Assembly: GCF_023053635.1 (NCBI RefSeq)
Contig: NC_086178.1
Coordinates: forward strand, 27,536,726 to 27,600,725
Direction of reading: 5' to 3'
Source of the DNA: Elgaria multicarinata webbii
Taxonomy: Eukaryota; Chordata; Lepidosauria; Squamata; Anguidae
Length of the DNA stretch: 64,000 bases
Shown here: positions 14,629 through 26,800 of the stretch, one piece after another
Numbering within the stretch: the first letter of the stretch is position 1
Layout of the letters: the number at the start of each line of letters is the position of its first letter
The notes under the pieces: generated by a model
What the model was told of the DNA's origin: nothing
What the model saw: only the letters and a program-made list of their open reading frames with translations
The model's database searches: none
Made by a program: the position numbers and the translations under genes

Positions 14629-15045
14629 GAGCCAATGTGGTATAGTGAGTAGATTGTAGTACATGGACCTATAAGAGATGGGTTCAAATCTTCACTTGGC
14701 CTTATTGAACAGTATCCAAAGCTGCTCATTAACTAGTAGCACAAACTGTTAGCACAATGGGAAGCTAGCAGATCCTGTAGACAATGGAAACAAGACAAAG
14801 CACTTGCTTCTGGAAAAGGGCAGGACAGCGGAACTTGCAGAAGGGTGCTTAGCTGACCTGCCCCATTCCAGAAACAAGTGTTTCCACTCGTTTCTGTGGT
14901 TGCTTTAGGAATCGCTAGCAGTAAGTCCTGCTGACACAACAGAAACAGTGGGAGTACAGTGCCAGTATTGGATACTGCCCATTATTCAGCCTACCTATGG
15001 GTAGTTGTGAGAATAAAATAGAATATATGTATGCCACAAAGACAC
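14629..15045 (+). repeat. tRNA-derived SINE split by a MITE
   Basis: The 5' part (14629-14709) has a pol III A-box-like tggtatagtgagtag and a B-box-like gggttcaaatc, as in tRNA-derived SINEs. The typical SINE 3' segment (cctacctatgggtagttgtg followed by agaataaaatag) appears only at 14988-15030. The MITE at 14710-14977 lies between the two parts. It is old and diverged. Confidence 0.65.
14710..14977. mobile_element. MITE, 268 bp, CAGTATCCAA ends, inserted in a SINE
   Basis: Ends CAGTATCCAA (14710-14719) and TTGGATACTG (14968-14977) are perfect 10-bp inverted repeats. The core contains complementary blocks around gcttctggaaaagggcagga and cctgccccattccagaaaca. A second copy lies at 53463-53697. 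No coding capacity. Confidence 0.7.
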
Positions 15046-15842
15046 AAATATATTATTTAAAAATCTTAACAGATGAAGAAAATGGGGTATGTAAGAGTTA
15101 GAAAAATGAGTGGAACTAAGCTGAAGATGGCCCTATTCATAGTAAATACATTTAATATAGCAACAGTTCTCATATAAAGTAACCCAAGAAAAAAACTGTC
15201 AGACAGCAACAACACTTGTTAGAGGATACAATTGGTTTGTATTATCAAAACATTCATACTGAATTTAGGGAGGCATGAAAGGATTTTAACTTTCCAGACG
15301 CAATTCCAGACATTTCCCAGATGTTTGCATGACAGGCTATAAAATATAAATTTAATTTTATCAGGATAGACACATGTTTATGTATTCTGGAAAGATAAGC
15401 ATATCATTATTTATGACACAGTGGCAAATTTATATCATTATTTGCTTTTTCAAGGTTACTTTAGCAGACATCCCTCAGTATGTTTGAGTTTTTGCTTCAA
15501 CATGACTCAATAAATCATAAATACTCTAGCTCATAGAGAAAATATACATGTGATCTTTCACTTAGTAATTCTTGAGGATTATCTGTGTAACAGATGGTAG
15601 ATTATACTGTCAGTCAATGCTGCACAACGTATCCACTGCTCTTGTTGAGAACCATTTTTCCAACAGTGTCCAGAAGGGGGTGCTATGCATTCTTTGCTTG
15701 CATTTTCCAATCAGAACAGGTCTAGTGCAGATTACAATTAAGGTTTATTGTTGAGAAGTCATCAGAGAATCTCCATAGGCTCTTGAAGAAAAGAGTGAAA
15801 ACAATGGTGAGCAAATGATACTCCCCTGGTTCAGACTCTAAG

Positions 15843-15958
15843 GGTCCAATCCTATGCATGTTTAGATAGAAAGAAGGCCTACAGCTCCCAATATACCCCC
15901 AGCCGGCATGCATGGGGTTGTAGGCCTCCCCACCCCTATCTAAACATCCATAGGATTG
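15843..15958. mobile_element. Palindromic MITE, about 116 bp
   Basis: The left arm tccaatcctatgcatgttta gatag is matched by the right arm ctatctaaacatccatagga ttgca in reverse complement. An inner pair (gaaggcctaca and tgtaggcctcc) is also complementary. The element folds on itself over most of its length. Confidence 0.65.
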
Positions 15959-18900
15959 CATATTTAATTTCCAACTTGCTAAACCATAATTTATCAGGCA
16001 GGAATGAACAATTAGACAACATACTCCCTCGTCCTTTTCTTCCTTGATGCCAGCATACTGGTTTAATTAAATCACTGTTAGCCATTAACCATTAAGTCTG
16101 AAATAGGGAAGTGTGGTTTAATGTCAATTTACTAATCAGAATTTTAAACCAGTTTCAAATTTATTTAACATCTTGGTTGACAAGTTGACATTTAGCCCCA
16201 TGTTGGACATAATAGTTAACTGTAGTTTGATTAAACTTGGATAGGAGTGCCGAACAATGCAGGCGGTAACATGCAGTCTTGTTGCTTGTTCCTAGCTGCG
16301 AAACTATGTTATAGGAAGCTAGGAATTAAGCATCCAAACACAGCCATTGTTATACTATGGTGAGCTGGAATTGTATCCACTATACCATGTGATCTTCTCA
16401 GGCTTCAGTTTTATGTATTTTTAATTGGAAGTAAGCACCATTAAGTAAGGCCTTCTTCCAAGTTAATATGCATAGGATCATTCTCTGGGCCAAGTGGTCT
16501 GCACTGATATGTGAAAGCACTGACTGTGGTTGTTCAGTGTTATGGAAATTCACTCTGCACATGCTCAAGGACACTTTTTAAAAAATTAATTCACATATCC
16601 CAAATCTGTGTTCATAACAGGAATTGTTAGGGAAACCTCTGCTTTTTAAAACAGCAAGAAGACAGTTTAAGTGGATAACTTGTGGTTGTTGCTTCTATCT
16701 CTGTGATAATTCCATCCTCTGAAATGAAACATACAAATTTTATATTTTTTTGAAGATCAAAATGTGAAGTAAAAAATTCAAATTTTGAAACAATATTTTG
16801 ACATTAATTTCATAGCTTTATATTTAGAGTATCTAATATATATATTCCCCCATGTGTGCCTGCTCTTACAATATGATCTTGCTTGTAGGCCCTTGGAATG
16901 TCCCTGCTATATGAAGAAAGGTGATGATGATATCTGGGGAGAGGTCCTTCTTATTTGTGGTACACTGCTTCTGGAATTCTCTTCTAAGGGGGCCTGGAGC
17001 TACCTGGCACCAGCATTTATGTCTTTTGGGCCTTCTTAATTTTCTCAAACTTTTAATCTTGGATTTTAACTTTTGCTGAAATGATTTTTTTAGTGCTGCC
17101 TTTAATTCTGTAACTGTAGTCAGTAGGATCAATTCCTTTTATGCAGTGTTTGTGTCTTAAATTGTCATAATTTTATCTATTATGACATCATGAACTACAA
17201 GAGTCCACCTCAAAACAACTCCCTTTCTGGCATTAGTTCCTGGCACAGTTTGAATGCAGTGTCAAGAACCATCCTTTCTTAGCAGTGGCCAAAGTATGTT
17301 TTTTGACACTTTATACTAGAGAAGGTAAAGTAAGAATTTCCTTTTAATCTGTTGATATATTTATCTTTTGAAAATGTGTAAGGTTGAATTATAAACCATC
17401 CAGCTAGCCCAACATCCATATTAGATTGGGCCAGACTTTTAGAGGGATTTATCCATTTGATCTGGTCTTTACCATGGCTTGACTTTCCTAAGTAACAATC
17501 AGGAAGTCACTTACAGCTGTAGTGTTCTGTCCAAATAAATTGCGATATCCCTCACCTGTTGTTGAATCCAATAGCAGTGTGAAACATCCTAGGTCTCAAT
17601 GGGGTTTGTCCTCTTTGAACTCTTGTTTGCAAGATGACCTTATGTGATTTTGCCCCCAGTGTGTAATGGTAAATTCTGAAGTGCAGGTTCACATCATGGC
17701 AGTCCTGATAGCCATGACTCCAAATTGCAGGTAGCTATGTTAATCTCCATCAGCAAAACAGTTCTAGAAATTTTAATTTTAATCTCTACTAGGAGCAGGC
17801 GAGTCAATTGCCCACCAGGATCACGCCACGACAAAATATTTTGCATAGTTCCCATCAATATAGTGTTGCTGGAAGAACCAATTTTCTAGCCCACTACTGT
17901 GAGGACTGCAGCTAAGCTCAGAGGGAACAGGGAAGTTGAGGGATGGTGCCAGCAGATGACATCATCGTCCCTGCTAACCAAAGATTCAACATCCAGTACC
18001 AGAAGGAATCCCTGACCTGAGCCCATAAAGAAGCTATGTGGCTCCTCAAGGAAAATAGAGTTCATTATGACTGCATTGTCTATATTGACGGATACCGAGA
18101 GGGGGAGACAGTTGTTAATGAGACGCTCCTTATTCCCCCATAGAGATGAGCCTCTATACCTAGCTGCTGAAATACAGTTCGCTAGTTGCTGAAATGTGAC
18201 TAAAGTACTGTGCAACCCCAAAAGCGTAGTCCCAAAGGGAAATGGACTACGTTGAGTGGAAAACACAATATGCAATCTTTCCTGCAAAGTTGTGATTGCA
18301 GAGGGACCATCCAGTATCTCTTCATAAGGTTCAATGCCATCAGATATAGGCATTGGCCATCAGGACCTTCACCTGGTCTTTCTACCAACAAGTATGAGTG
18401 CAACATTGAGCAAGTATATGAATATTTCATTGAACTCCAGAAAGTATATGCAGAATGAAATACTGCTATTTTGTTTTTTCACAAAGACAATGGGATTTCG
18501 CCACTCACTTTGCAAGGGTTCTATCACCATTGTGTTGCTTTAATTTCCTGGTCCATGTTCTCCCATTGTTTGCCTGGCAAGGCCTTTTGGACTGTTCGTT
18601 TTTACAGACAGCTGACTAACCTAAAGCAGCTATTTAACAGCAACACTATTACAGGACCTAATAATATCAGTCACATCATCAATGGTTCATTCACTTGCTT
18701 ATCTTGCAATATGATATATTCTATTATCTACCAACTAGTGAAAAATCCCATCATATGACAGGTGTATTTATTTTGTTAGGACTTCTTAAAGTAAAAGCCT
18801 TGCTAACATTTTTATAACTGGTGAGGAGGTTAGCCTTCTATCAAATTTATCCTCATGAGACAAATTAGTTACTGAGAGTGGTTTTTGGCCCGTCTGCTAG

Positions 18901-20104
18901 GCCAGAAGGTCCTTGCAGTTATTTTTCTGGAACTTCCCTAGAAGGCCGCAGTTCTGAGAAACATCGCTAGATGGTGTTACAGGGCAAAAACGATAACTGG
19001 TGAGGAGGAGCACTCTGGCATTTTATATATAGAATAACGCCCTTCTCATTTTATAGAATATAAACTGTTTGGTCTCTATGCAAAAGAATAAATGGACAAG
19101 AATCTGATACCAGAAAGGCAATGTTTATAAACCCATTGGGGAAAAATTCAATTTCTGAGGACACCGTTACCAAGGTGGCCATTCTTAAACAAGAGGACTT
19201 CAAAGGGGGACTCCAATGTGAAATCACTACATTGCAACTTATCAGTTCAATTCTATATCCTGAGACCTGAATTGAGATAATAGGTGAGTGTATACAAGGG
19301 GGAGGGTATATAGATGTATATGCATATTTTGGCAATTTGTAAAACTTAAATGACTGAACTGAAAGTAGTTTCATTTAATGTAAAAGATATGGGTTCACAA
19401 CAAAAATACCAGAAGGTTCAGAACATTCTTTAAAAAGAGAGCCCAGACTGATAAATTTGCAAGAAACCCACCCCCCAAAATCAAGGTGCTGAATTACTCA
19501 GGAGAAGTGTACTCTGCTCCTGGTTCTTCAAAATTCTGAAGAGTACTCATTGCAATAACAAAAAAAGGTTAATTTTTAATCAGGATTATATACACACACA
19601 CATTTACAAGCCTCTGTGGTATTTTGCTACATTATGCCTATTTATGTAATGTAAGTATTTGAAATGTTTTAGGCATGTCTACTGCTTTAAAGAATGTTGA
19701 ATGGTTATAAATGTATTCAGTGTTTATGTTGCAGGGACCAGGATGTGAGAGTGAGTTCTGATTGGCTGGATTGGTACATAGGGAATGGGAGGATATATTG
19801 AAGTCATAGGCATGCACAGCACATTTCATTAGGTGGTTCGGCCAGGGATTTTTTTTAAAAAAAGGGTTTCACAGCACATAATTAAGACAAACCTGTTCTA
19901 CATAACATCTTAATGTTAAAATCACTGAAATAAAGAACGGGAGACATTCAATGTATCTGAAATTAACACCACTGGCTATGGAAGTTAAAAAACTATGGCA
20001 ATAGGGGAAAGTTACATGTATTCCGTTAGTCACATTAGTCACCAGCAACACATTTTTTTATTCTTTTACAGAAAACATTCAGAAATTAGGCCTACTAATT
20101 GGTT

Positions 20105-20454
20105 GCATGAAGGAAGGACTTCTTCACACAGCACATAGTTAAGTTATGTAACTCACAACCACAGGATGTGGTGATGACCACCAATCTGGATGGCTTTAAA
20201 AGGGGGTTGGATAAGTTCCTGGAGGCAAAGGCTATCAATGGCTACTAGCCCTGATGGTTGTGTGCTATCTCCAGTATTTGAGGCAATACGCCTGCGTGCA
20301 CCAGTTGCTGGGGAACATGGGTGGGAGGGTGCTGTTGCACCATGTCCTGCTTGTTCATCCCTGGCCGATGTCTGGTTGGCTACTGTGTGAACAGAGTGCT
20401 GGGTTAGATGGACCCTTGGTCTGATCCAGCATCAGGGCACTTCTTATGTTCTTA
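20105..20454 (+). repeat. CR1 LINE 3' end
   Basis: The sequence runs from cttcttcacacagcacatag through ggatgtggtgatgaccacca and ggctttaaaagggggttgga to gatggacccttggtctgatc and the terminus ttcttatgttctta. This is the 3' end of a CR1 subfamily widespread in lizards; the antisense copy at 60104-60726 carries the same segment. Confidence 0.85.
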
Positions 20455-20859
20455 AAATACATCCACACCAATATCAGGAAAGCTGTCACACTTAAAACAT
20501 GTTCAATAGTCAGGAAATTTCTGAATCAGTAAAAGACAGCATGAGTTGGTAAAGCCCATCATGTTCACCTAGAAAGACCACCACTCATAAGAAAAGAGAT
20601 GATGATAAATAGTAACGGCAACCCTGTTAATTTTTTTAAGAAGGATGAACAGTTATTAGCAATTGTTTCAAAATATACAACTTCCCAATTATATCAAACA
20701 AATTGGAGAGGAAGGTCTGTGGGTCAAAATGCATTATTTAAAAATGAATTACTGTTTTCTAGCACCAACTAGAGTTCCACTTCTTCCTTTGCACTACACA
20801 AGCAAGCGAGCCAAACCACATACCACAGAGGATGACTAAAAACAACTATCTATATCTAT

Positions 20860-22840
20860 GTTGGGAAAGAATTTCCTTCATGACTCAAAATTCCTGATCC
20901 CACCCAGCAAAGGTTTTGGGAAATCTCGCTCATATTGGCATAGGCTGCTAACATCCTCCCCAGCAAATGGTGCCCTGGCTCCGTCAAGGACCCGCTGTGA
21001 CCTTTTTGCATCGCACTTTGAGGACAAGATCGCTTCTCTCCGCAGCGAGCTTGACGTTGTTTTTAGTGCAGCTCCAGTTGAGGTGTCCGATGCCACCATC
21101 TGCCCAATTTTGTGGGATCAGTTCCAGTTATTGCGGCCTGATGATGTAGATAAGGTGCTTGCAGCAGTGCGACTGACCACTTGCCCCCTCGATCCCTGTC
21201 CCTCCTGGCTTATAAAAGCAAGCCGAGGAGGTCTGACTGGGTGGGTCCAGGGTGATAAATGCTTCCCTCCGGGAAGGGGTGGTCCCTGCTGTCCTTAAGG
21301 AGGCAGTAGTGCGACCACTCCTGAAGAAGCCCACACTGGATCCGATGGTATTAGGCAACTACCGCCCAGTTGCTAACACTCCTTTAGGGAAGGTACTTGA
21401 GAGGGTTGTGGCGAAGCAACTGCAGGCACTCTTGGAGGATACTGATTATCTAGATCCATTCCAGTCCGAGTTCCGATCTGGTTAAGGGACTGAATCAGCC
21501 TTGGTCGCCCTGATGGATGACCTTTATCGAGAGAGGGACAGGGGGAATGCAACCTTGTTAATCCTCCTCGATCTCTCGGCGGCTTTTGATACCATTGACC
21601 ATAGTATCCTCCTGGATTGACTCTGTGGGATGGGCATCGGAGGCACTGTTTTACAGCGGTTCCGGTCCTACCTACAGGGTCGTTTTCAGAGAGTAGCATT
21701 GGGTGACCAGTCCTCGGCCTCCTGGCAATTGAGCTATGGAGTGCCGCAGGGCACCATCTTGTCCCCAATGTTATTTAACATCTATATGAAGCCGTTGGGA
21801 GCGGTCATTAGGGGATTTGGAGCTAAATGCCATCAATACGCTGATGACACGCAGCTCTATGTCCCTGTGACAACTGAATCAGGTGAGGCTGTGCAGGTCT
21901 TGGACCAGTGCCTAGACTCAGTAATGGGCTGGATGAGGGCCAATAAACTGAGACTGAATCTTGGCAAGATGGAAGTCCTGTGGGTTAGTGGTTCCCGAGT
22001 CCAGGAGACAGGCTCATTGCCTGTTCTGGATGAGGTTGCACTGCCTCACAGGTTCGTAGTTTGGGGGTACTCTTAGACCCGTTTCTGTCATTGGAGGCTC
22101 AAGTAGCCGCCACGGCTCGGAGTGCCTTTTACCATCTTCGGTTGGTTCGCCAACTACGGCCTCTCCTGGACAGGGATAGCTTGACCACGGTGGTACAGGC
22201 ATTGGTAACCTCAAGATTGAATTACTGCAATGCGCTCTATGTGGGGCTGCCCTTGAAGCTGTTCCAGAAGCTGGAGCTAGTGCAGAATGCTGCAGCTCGG
22301 CTGTTATCTGGAGCTACCCCTTTCCAGCATGTAACTCCTCTGCTGAGGGAACTGCACTGGCTGCCTATTCGCTACCGGGCCAGGTTTAAGGTTCTTGTAC
22401 TTGTATACAAAGCCCTAAACAACTTGGGACCAGGATACCTGAGGGAGCGCCTTCTCCTTTACCAACCTGCCCGGTCACTGAGGTCATCCGAGGGCCTGCT
22501 TCTGGTGGTTCCACCTGGATCCATCCTCCGATTGGAATCCACCAGGGGAAGAGCCTTCAGCGTGGTGGCGCCCCTCCTGTGGAATTCCCTGCCTCTAGAG
22601 GTCAGGCAGGCTCCAACCTTGCACTCCTTTTGGCGCCTGCTGAAAACATCTTTATTCCAAGAAGCCTTTCTTTAACATGCAGCCTTGGATTTCTGTGTTG
22701 TTGGGGGGTTTTTTTTATTCTTTTTAAATTTTGTTTTAACTGTTTTATTCTGTTTTTATTTTCATTTTACCTTGTACACCGCTCCGAATTTTTTTCAATG
22801 AGGAGCGGTATATAAATATTCTAAATAAATAAATAAATAT
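20860..22840 (+). mobile_element. L2-type LINE, 5'-truncated, reverse transcriptase region
   Basis: About 2 kb of a non-LTR retrotransposon. Frames at 20858-21298, 21252-21485, 21630-22076 and 22061-22675 carry segments before the RT (LLRPDDVDKVLAAVRLTTCP), the RT motifs [32 protein letters not shown] and YADDTQLY, and the RT C-terminal region (RLNYCNALYVGLPLK, LHWLPIRYRARFKVL). The reading frame is broken by several in-frame stops and shifts, so the copy is dead. It ends in cgctccgaattttttt, gagcggtatataaatatt and an AAATAAAT tail. There is no endonuclease domain, consistent with 5' truncation on insertion. The intact-looking RT blocks suggest moderate age. Confidence 0.85.
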
Positions 22841-22845
22841 AAAAA

Positions 22846-23320
22846 TCGGTTTGGGGCCAGGTTATCTGAAGGAACGCCTCCTCTCATATGTACCTACCCG
22901 GACCTTAAGATCATCTACAGGGGCCCTTCTCCATGAGCCCCTGCCAAAGGAAGTGAGGCAGGTGGCTACTAGGAGGAGGGCTGTCTCTGCTGTGGCACCC
23001 CGGTTGTGGAACGAGCTCCCCAGAGAGGTCCGCCTGGCGCCTACACTGTACTGCTTTCGTCGCCAGCTGAAGACCTTTTTATTCACTCAGTATTTTAACA
23101 CTTAATTTTAACTTAAATTTAAATTTTACTGTTTTAACTCTGTATTTTAATCTTATATCAACTTTGCTGTGTGGTTTTATCCTGGTTGTGCTTTTTATAC
23201 TGTATTTCGTAATTGTGTTTTAAACTGTTGGGTGTTTTACTGTGGTTTTAATTTTTGTGAACCGCCCAGAGAGCTTCGGCTATTGGGCGGTATAAAAATG
23301 TAATAAATAAATAAATAAAT
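22846..23320 (+). mobile_element. L2 LINE 3' fragment, second subfamily
   Basis: The element begins abruptly with cggtttggggccaggttatc after the A-rich tail of the previous L2. It encodes the last RT residues ([20 protein letters not shown]), then a 3' UTR, and ends accgcccagagagcttcggc, gggcggtataaaaatg and (TAAA)n. It is better preserved than its neighbour and has a different tail, so it is a distinct L2 subfamily. Confidence 0.85.
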
Positions 23321-23439
23321 GATTTTAGGAGGTTTGAACTTTTACGGGGGGGGCGGGGAAACCCGTTTTGTTTTTGTTCAAATTCCACTGAAAGCCGTTG
23401 TTAGAAAAGTAAATCTCCCGAAATCTGTTGACAACAGGG

Positions 23440-23811
23440 AGGGGCATAACAAGGGGCTACTACCTAACCCCGCCCACCCGTTAGCCGTTAACGGCCGCCT
23501 TTGACGGAGCGGACGGTAGCACTCTTTAAACTCCCCCCCTCCACTGTTCCGTTTACTTTTGAACTGAACGTTCTGAAGCGGCTGATTGGCTCGATGCTGT
23601 CGGCTTCTAAAGGCACATGCGCAGCACCGAGGTGCCCGGGCCGCTTCCCTTTCCCCTTCTCGCTGACTCTGATTGGAGGAGGAGGAGGAGGAGGAAAGAA
23701 GGGGCTAGCAGCGCCGGTTGGGGACTCGGTCGAGGTAGCTGAGAGGAATTTCGTGGGGAGGGAACGGGCGAGCGAGCAGCTAGCACTGCTGGAGCAGGCC
23801 GGGCCAACGAG
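23440..23811 (+). promoter_or_regulatory. TRIM59: TRIM59 promoter and non-coding exon 1
   Basis: This GC-rich block holds a GC box (accccgccc, about 23467), two inverted CCAAT boxes (ATTGG at 23585-23589 and 23672-23676) and a TTTGAA (CHR-like) motif at 23558-23563. It ends at a consensus donor, ACGAG then GTGAGT, at 23811/23812. The next acceptor in phase with a gene on this strand is at 27966, right before the TRIM59 ATG, so this is read as its untranslated first exon. The transcription start is not resolvable. CCAAT (NF-Y) boxes with a CHR are usual in cell-cycle genes, but their order here is not the classical one. Confidence 0.65.
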
Positions 23812-26800
23812 GTGAGTCTATACCGCGGCGTGGTAGTGGGATGCGTATGCGTGGGTGTGAGATTATATGCATTGTAAATGTACCAGTGTGCCTTGAAGAG
23901 AAGGTGTGGCGTGGCGGGTGGTTGCCATTGTCGCTGCCCCGTCGCCCAAGTGTTTTGGCCGGCGTAGGGTGGCGATATGGCTTGCAAAGTGTTCCTGTTA
24001 AAACTAAAAAGAGGGGAATACTAAGGATAGCTCCTCTTGGGGAGGGGAAAATGAGAGCAGCACTCATGGGGACATCACTGTGACCACCAAGACCTTATTT
24101 TGGCTTATTTTAGTTGGCATTATCCTAGTTGCTGTGACTTTTGGGTCGTCCTTCCCCCGCCCAATGGATCAACATGGCTACCTACTTGCTTTGTACACTA
24201 TGAGCAAGAAAACTCAATGGTACAGGTTCTTTGTAATCCAGGTCGTGCTGTTGATTTCTTGGGGCTCTTTGAAAACCGCTCATGTCTTGTGCTTTCCCCT
24301 CCCGATGTATAAAACGCCCCTTTTGGTGACTGCTCTTAGGTCATGATCCTCCGATTACTTGAATCAGATCAATCCCACTTCTCACTGTGGGGTTAAATGA
24401 CTCGAGAAATGGAAATCTGTAGCACGTGCAACTCAAATGATCTTTGCACATAGTTAAGAAGTTTAACTCCCTTTGTATTACTTTGGTATTAAGACCATTA
24501 AGGGTAAGTGGATCACAGTGATACCCTTTCAAGGACTTGTGTTAATGAATGCTGCAAAATTCATCAGTGTTTGATTGAAAATCCAAAATATTTAAGACTA
24601 CTGAAGAGGAAGGAAACTGACTTCTTCTTCCCAACTATGAGGAGCATTCTACTTCAGGCTCTGTTAGGAATTGACTATTTTTCCATATCGTATCTCATTT
24701 CTTGTTACCTATAGACTTTTCTACAGAACTGTAGAATATTCAACATATACCTGTTGGTATTTAAGATATACCAGGTAATTAAAAGAAGCTTGAGGGAACT
24801 GAAGTTGTGGGACTTTTTTTCGTCTAAACGTGTAGGATTGCACCCTGAGATAAATAAGTTTGGCAGTCTTTTACTGATTTAAACCTGTTGTTTTGTTTTG
24901 TTTATCTCTTCAGTTTACCTCTTGGTAAACTGAATTAACTTCCTAGAGGTATGTGATAAAGGAACTGTCATTCTTTAAAAGATCAAAGGCAAAATTCACT
25001 GGGCATCTTTACAGTGCAGTCTTCATCCATCGCAATTCCAGTGTATTTCAAGATGGCTTGTGCAAGAGAATTCTCAGAAGAGTAATTCTACATTATTTTG
25101 TGATTCTTAAAATATTTTATAGGCACTATATATTCTTTAACATAGCTCTTGATTTTTATAAACAAGCTTGGAAATATATCTTGTGAAAGGTGATCTTTTT
25201 TTTACTTGCAGAGGAAGATTAGTGATTGGACAGCAAAGCTTATTGAGGTGGAGTCAAAGTAGTTGATACGTGTTGGAGGGAAAGCCTTCTCTGAATACTA
25301 GGTCCTTTGCCTGAAGCAGGATCAGCCTGTGGTGAATAAACTACAATTTTGGAGCATCCCTACATTAAGGAAAAAACTCTCCCACTTACTAGGCTTTTCT
25401 TTCTTGGGCCTTTCTGCTTTCACTATGGGCTCCTTCATATGCAATTAGGTGATCTGTAATTTAAACTTTCTCCTCTTGCCAGTGTTGCATAATGCTCAAT
25501 GAAACAGTGCAATCTAGTAGTGGAATTAATCCAGTGATTGTTTTAGATACCGGATTATCTTCGGGGCGGGGGGGGAAGGGTTGTTAGTGAGATTTCTGGG
25601 GGAAGGCATGGATGGTGTAATGTAATGGACCCAGAAACTTCCATGGTTGGCCAATCATGAGCATGCAATTGCTCATGTAAAGAAACTCATAGGCTTTCTG
25701 AATAAGCTCAGAAAAATTCAACACATCCACCAGGGAAATCTTGTCTACAGAGAAACCTTGTTATCTAGTGAAGACCTGTGGGAATGTGCTATATGTATGG
25801 CATAGGTGAGATAATTTGCGTGTTTCTAATACTGGAAAACAGACAACAAATAGGGAGTTTGGGGATGGCTTCTATATAATTCATTATTCCCTTTTAATAC
25901 CAAGCTTCATGGTCCTGTACCTCCTAGTTGGACCACCCACAAACATTGGGTTGGATCCAGGATCTGCCTTCTAAAAGTTAAAAAGCTCCCCATGAGATGT
26001 TCCTCCAGCTGATTTTCAAGGATCTTCCCTCTGCACTATAGTTTACCCTATTCAGCAAGGTCCCCTGGCTATTTGTGTAGCATTTTTAGATGTCTGGAGG
26101 GGCTGTCATGAGGAGGAGAGAGTGATAAAGCCTGCTTCTGTCAGCACAGTTGCACATTCCTAAATCTAGATTCAACCCAACATAATGGTTTCTACATACT
26201 TCATGGGCCTAAACCTCAGTTGTTCAGCAATCCCCTGCTATGGTACTATAGAGGGTGGAAATGGGGGGTTCTCAATCATTTTTTGTCTTGCCTTATAATT
26301 CCTCACAGGCCTCCTACATGTATGTAGTTATTTTTACATATTTGTAGCATTCTGTGGCTTTGTGATAGCAATGCATGATGTGTACAAGAGGACAAGTTTG
26401 AAACTATTCTTGTCTGTTTTTGTAGATCTATTAAGTAACATTTGAAATATTTGTTGCCTGGGAAACTTATTAGTATATTCCTGTGTAATGGGAATAATGT
26501 TGTTTCTAGATAGCATAGAAGATTCTTGAGTTAATAAATAGTTATGACCTGTGACAATATTGTTAGTGGCATGAAGCACCCAGAGAGCTTCGGCTATTGG
26601 GCAGTATAGAAATTAAATAAATAAATAAAATGTCGTATGTCCAGTTTTATTTCTGTCCTTAGAACGAATTCAATTTCTTAGAAAGAACAAAGAGTTTAGG
26701 CTCAGCTCATATAGTATAAGCCAATTTGTATAAAATTAATTTTTTCATAAAAACCTGTAAGTTTTGAAGTACTTTCCCATACTTTATCTGTATTAAAGCA

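Larger units (their letters stand above)
11171..20104. other. Spacer between the TMEM127-like gene and the repeats before TRIM59
   Basis: About 9 kb of AT-rich sequence with no convincing gene. It holds LINE tails (12228-12300, 12428-12478, 14138-14255), four MITE-type elements (13225-13396, 13474-13620, 14710-14977, 15843-15958) and a split SINE (14629-15045). An antisense 155-codon open frame at 17886-18353 has no recognisable motif. The stretches 16000-17880 and 18800-20100 show nothing I can name. Confidence 0.65.

Noticed and set aside
14629-14709. A functional tRNA gene, because A-box and B-box-like motifs are present.
   Set aside because: No cloverleaf with paired acceptor stem; it fits a diverged tRNA-derived SINE.
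18710-19060. Possible Helitron end (tctatatataaaatgcc-like on the minus strand, with caccagttatcg blocks).
   Set aside because: No clear TC...CTRR termini, 3' hairpin or Rep/helicase remnant could be shown by eye.
20858-22675. An active or host-domesticated reverse transcriptase gene.
   Set aside because: Frames are interrupted and the sequence carries an L2 tail and 5' truncation, so it is a dead LINE copy.
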